A stretch of 25,679 nucleotides of DNA from NCBI GenBank assembly GCA_036897485.1, contig JAYMTF010001170.1:1-25679 (forward strand), written 5' to 3'. A program made the position numbers and the translations under genes. Numbering within the stretch: position 1 is the stretch's first letter; each line of letters opens with the position of its first letter. The notes below the pieces were generated by a model. The model was not told the origin of the DNA. It was given only the letters and a program-made list of their open reading frames with translations, and ran no database searches. Shown piece after piece: positions 24,840 through 25,679 of this stretch. The DNA is from Pelargonium nanum. Lineage: Eukaryota; Streptophyta; Magnoliopsida; Geraniales; Geraniaceae.

Positions 24840-25679
24840 CTGAATTTTTCAAAAAATATATTAATTATATTTGAGAAGTGAAATATTCAGATTATTTTAT
24901 AAAATATTTTTTTTTGAAGAATTTTTATAAAATATTTCAACTTATATTTTGAAAAGTAATTTTAAATTTTAAATATTTAATTTTCCAATATATTTTTTTG
25001 AAATAAATTTTTTCAACTTATATATTGAAAAATAATTTAAATTTCAAATATAAATTTTCCAATATTTAAACGAATGTGAAAACTAAAAACTTATTTCTTA
25101 AATTAATTTTCAGGTTTCATTTGAAAAAAACTAAACAAACGGTCCCCTACGAGGCTTAATTTGTATTAATTATAAGTTGAGAAAAAAAAATTAATAGGTT
25201 TATAATTATATAGCATGTACCTTACCTAAAAAGCTCATTGTTGATTAATGAATATAAAGGAAGGGCAAGAGAGATATTTAATTTTGGCAACGGTCATAAT
25301 TTTAAATTCTTGACTTTTAAGTTAACAAAACTATATGCTATATTAGAAAACTATAGGAATTAAAAGTCAAGAATTTAAAATTATGATAGGAATAAGTTAA
25401 CAAAACTATATGCTATTTTAATTAAGTTAAAAACTCAATGATACGAACGCCACCTAATTTCTCGTGATATTTTTGTATAAAATATCTAGTGAACAATTTT
25501 GACCCTTAAGTGAACAATTTTGACCTTTAAGTGAACAAGTGCACACAAAAAATCGTTCCCCAAACATAGTTCAGTATTTGTCGAAACGTTTTCATATATA
25601 TATATTTTTTTTAATGTTGAGCTACACAACAGGGGGTAGCTCTCCCTTTCTAACCCACATCCCACCCACCCGACGCAAT
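24840..25679. other. AT-rich repeat region where the ABCG 5' exons would be expected
   Basis: I looked on the minus strand for the usual PDR N-terminal segment (ending near VKPSR before the Walker A exon) and found nothing similar. About 24935-25075 is a tandem duplication of an AT-rich segment (TTTTCAACTTATAT at 24934 and 25012). A perfect hairpin follows at 25295-25385. A short array of AGTGAACAATTTTGACC (about 21-bp spacing) lies at about 25489-25540. The stretch is either a long first intron or an insertion that split off the gene's 5' end. Confidence 0.6.
25295..25416. repeat. Perfect 26-bp inverted repeat interleaved with a 23-bp direct repeat
   Basis: The arm at 25295-25320 (CATAATTTTAAATTC...) is the exact reverse complement of the arm at 25360-25385, with a 39-base loop. 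The word AAGTTAACAAAACTATATGC starts at 25319 and again at 25394, directly after each arm. The order is arm, direct repeat, inverted arm, direct repeat. It looks like a recent rearrangement or a small foldback element. Confidence 0.75.

Noticed and set aside
25200-25300. Possible cryptic 5' exon for the ABCG gene ending at a GTAAGG donor
   Set aside because: The phase fits, but the predicted peptide is unlike any PDR N-terminus and has no in-frame ATG before an upstream stop.

Overview
The window is nuclear DNA from a flowering plant, most likely a eudicot. The reasons are plant-specific gene families, many short exons with GT..AG introns, AT-rich introns and spacers, and small plant-type inverted-repeat transposons. 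I cannot name the species; a few repeat types recall Rosaceae, but that is only an impression.

Layout from left to right. (1) 416-745, minus strand: first coding exon of a protein phosphatase 2C, probably ABA-pathway clade A. The gene runs off the left edge. Its promoter (about 817-1010) has a TATA box and two ABRE/G-box sites, and a 67-bp minisatellite lies behind it at 1111-1364. (2) 2127-5536, minus: a decayed KUA1/MYBS3-like MYB gene. Exon 1 and the C-terminal exon are still easy to recognise, the MYB-repeat exon is ruined, and a 141-bp MITE sits beside that exon. (3) 6310-11858, minus: a complete plastid-type NADP-malic enzyme in 19 exons, 624 residues. All junctions are in phase, and several introns carry duplications or MITEs. 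(4) 13452-17117, plus: an intact five-exon ubiquitin-ribosomal protein L40 fusion whose ubiquitin part is strikingly diverged (18 of 76 positions). Intron 1 is a long tandem array and intron 3 an old duplication. (5) 17546-24839, minus: a PDR-type full-size ABCG transporter in 19 visible exons. The first roughly 170 residues are not in the window.

The genes do not form an operon or an obvious pathway; this is an ordinary plant gene neighbourhood. NADP-ME and ubiquitin-L40 are divergent (about 1.6 kb between start codons), and ubiquitin-L40 and ABCG are convergent (428 bp apart). The most notable items are the diverged ubiquitin-L40 with its repeat-built intron, the MYB pseudogene, and the missing 5' part of the ABCG gene, where the sequence turns into AT-rich repeats and a 26-bp perfect hairpin. 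I found no CRISPR, tRNA or rRNA gene and no clear novel multi-gene system.
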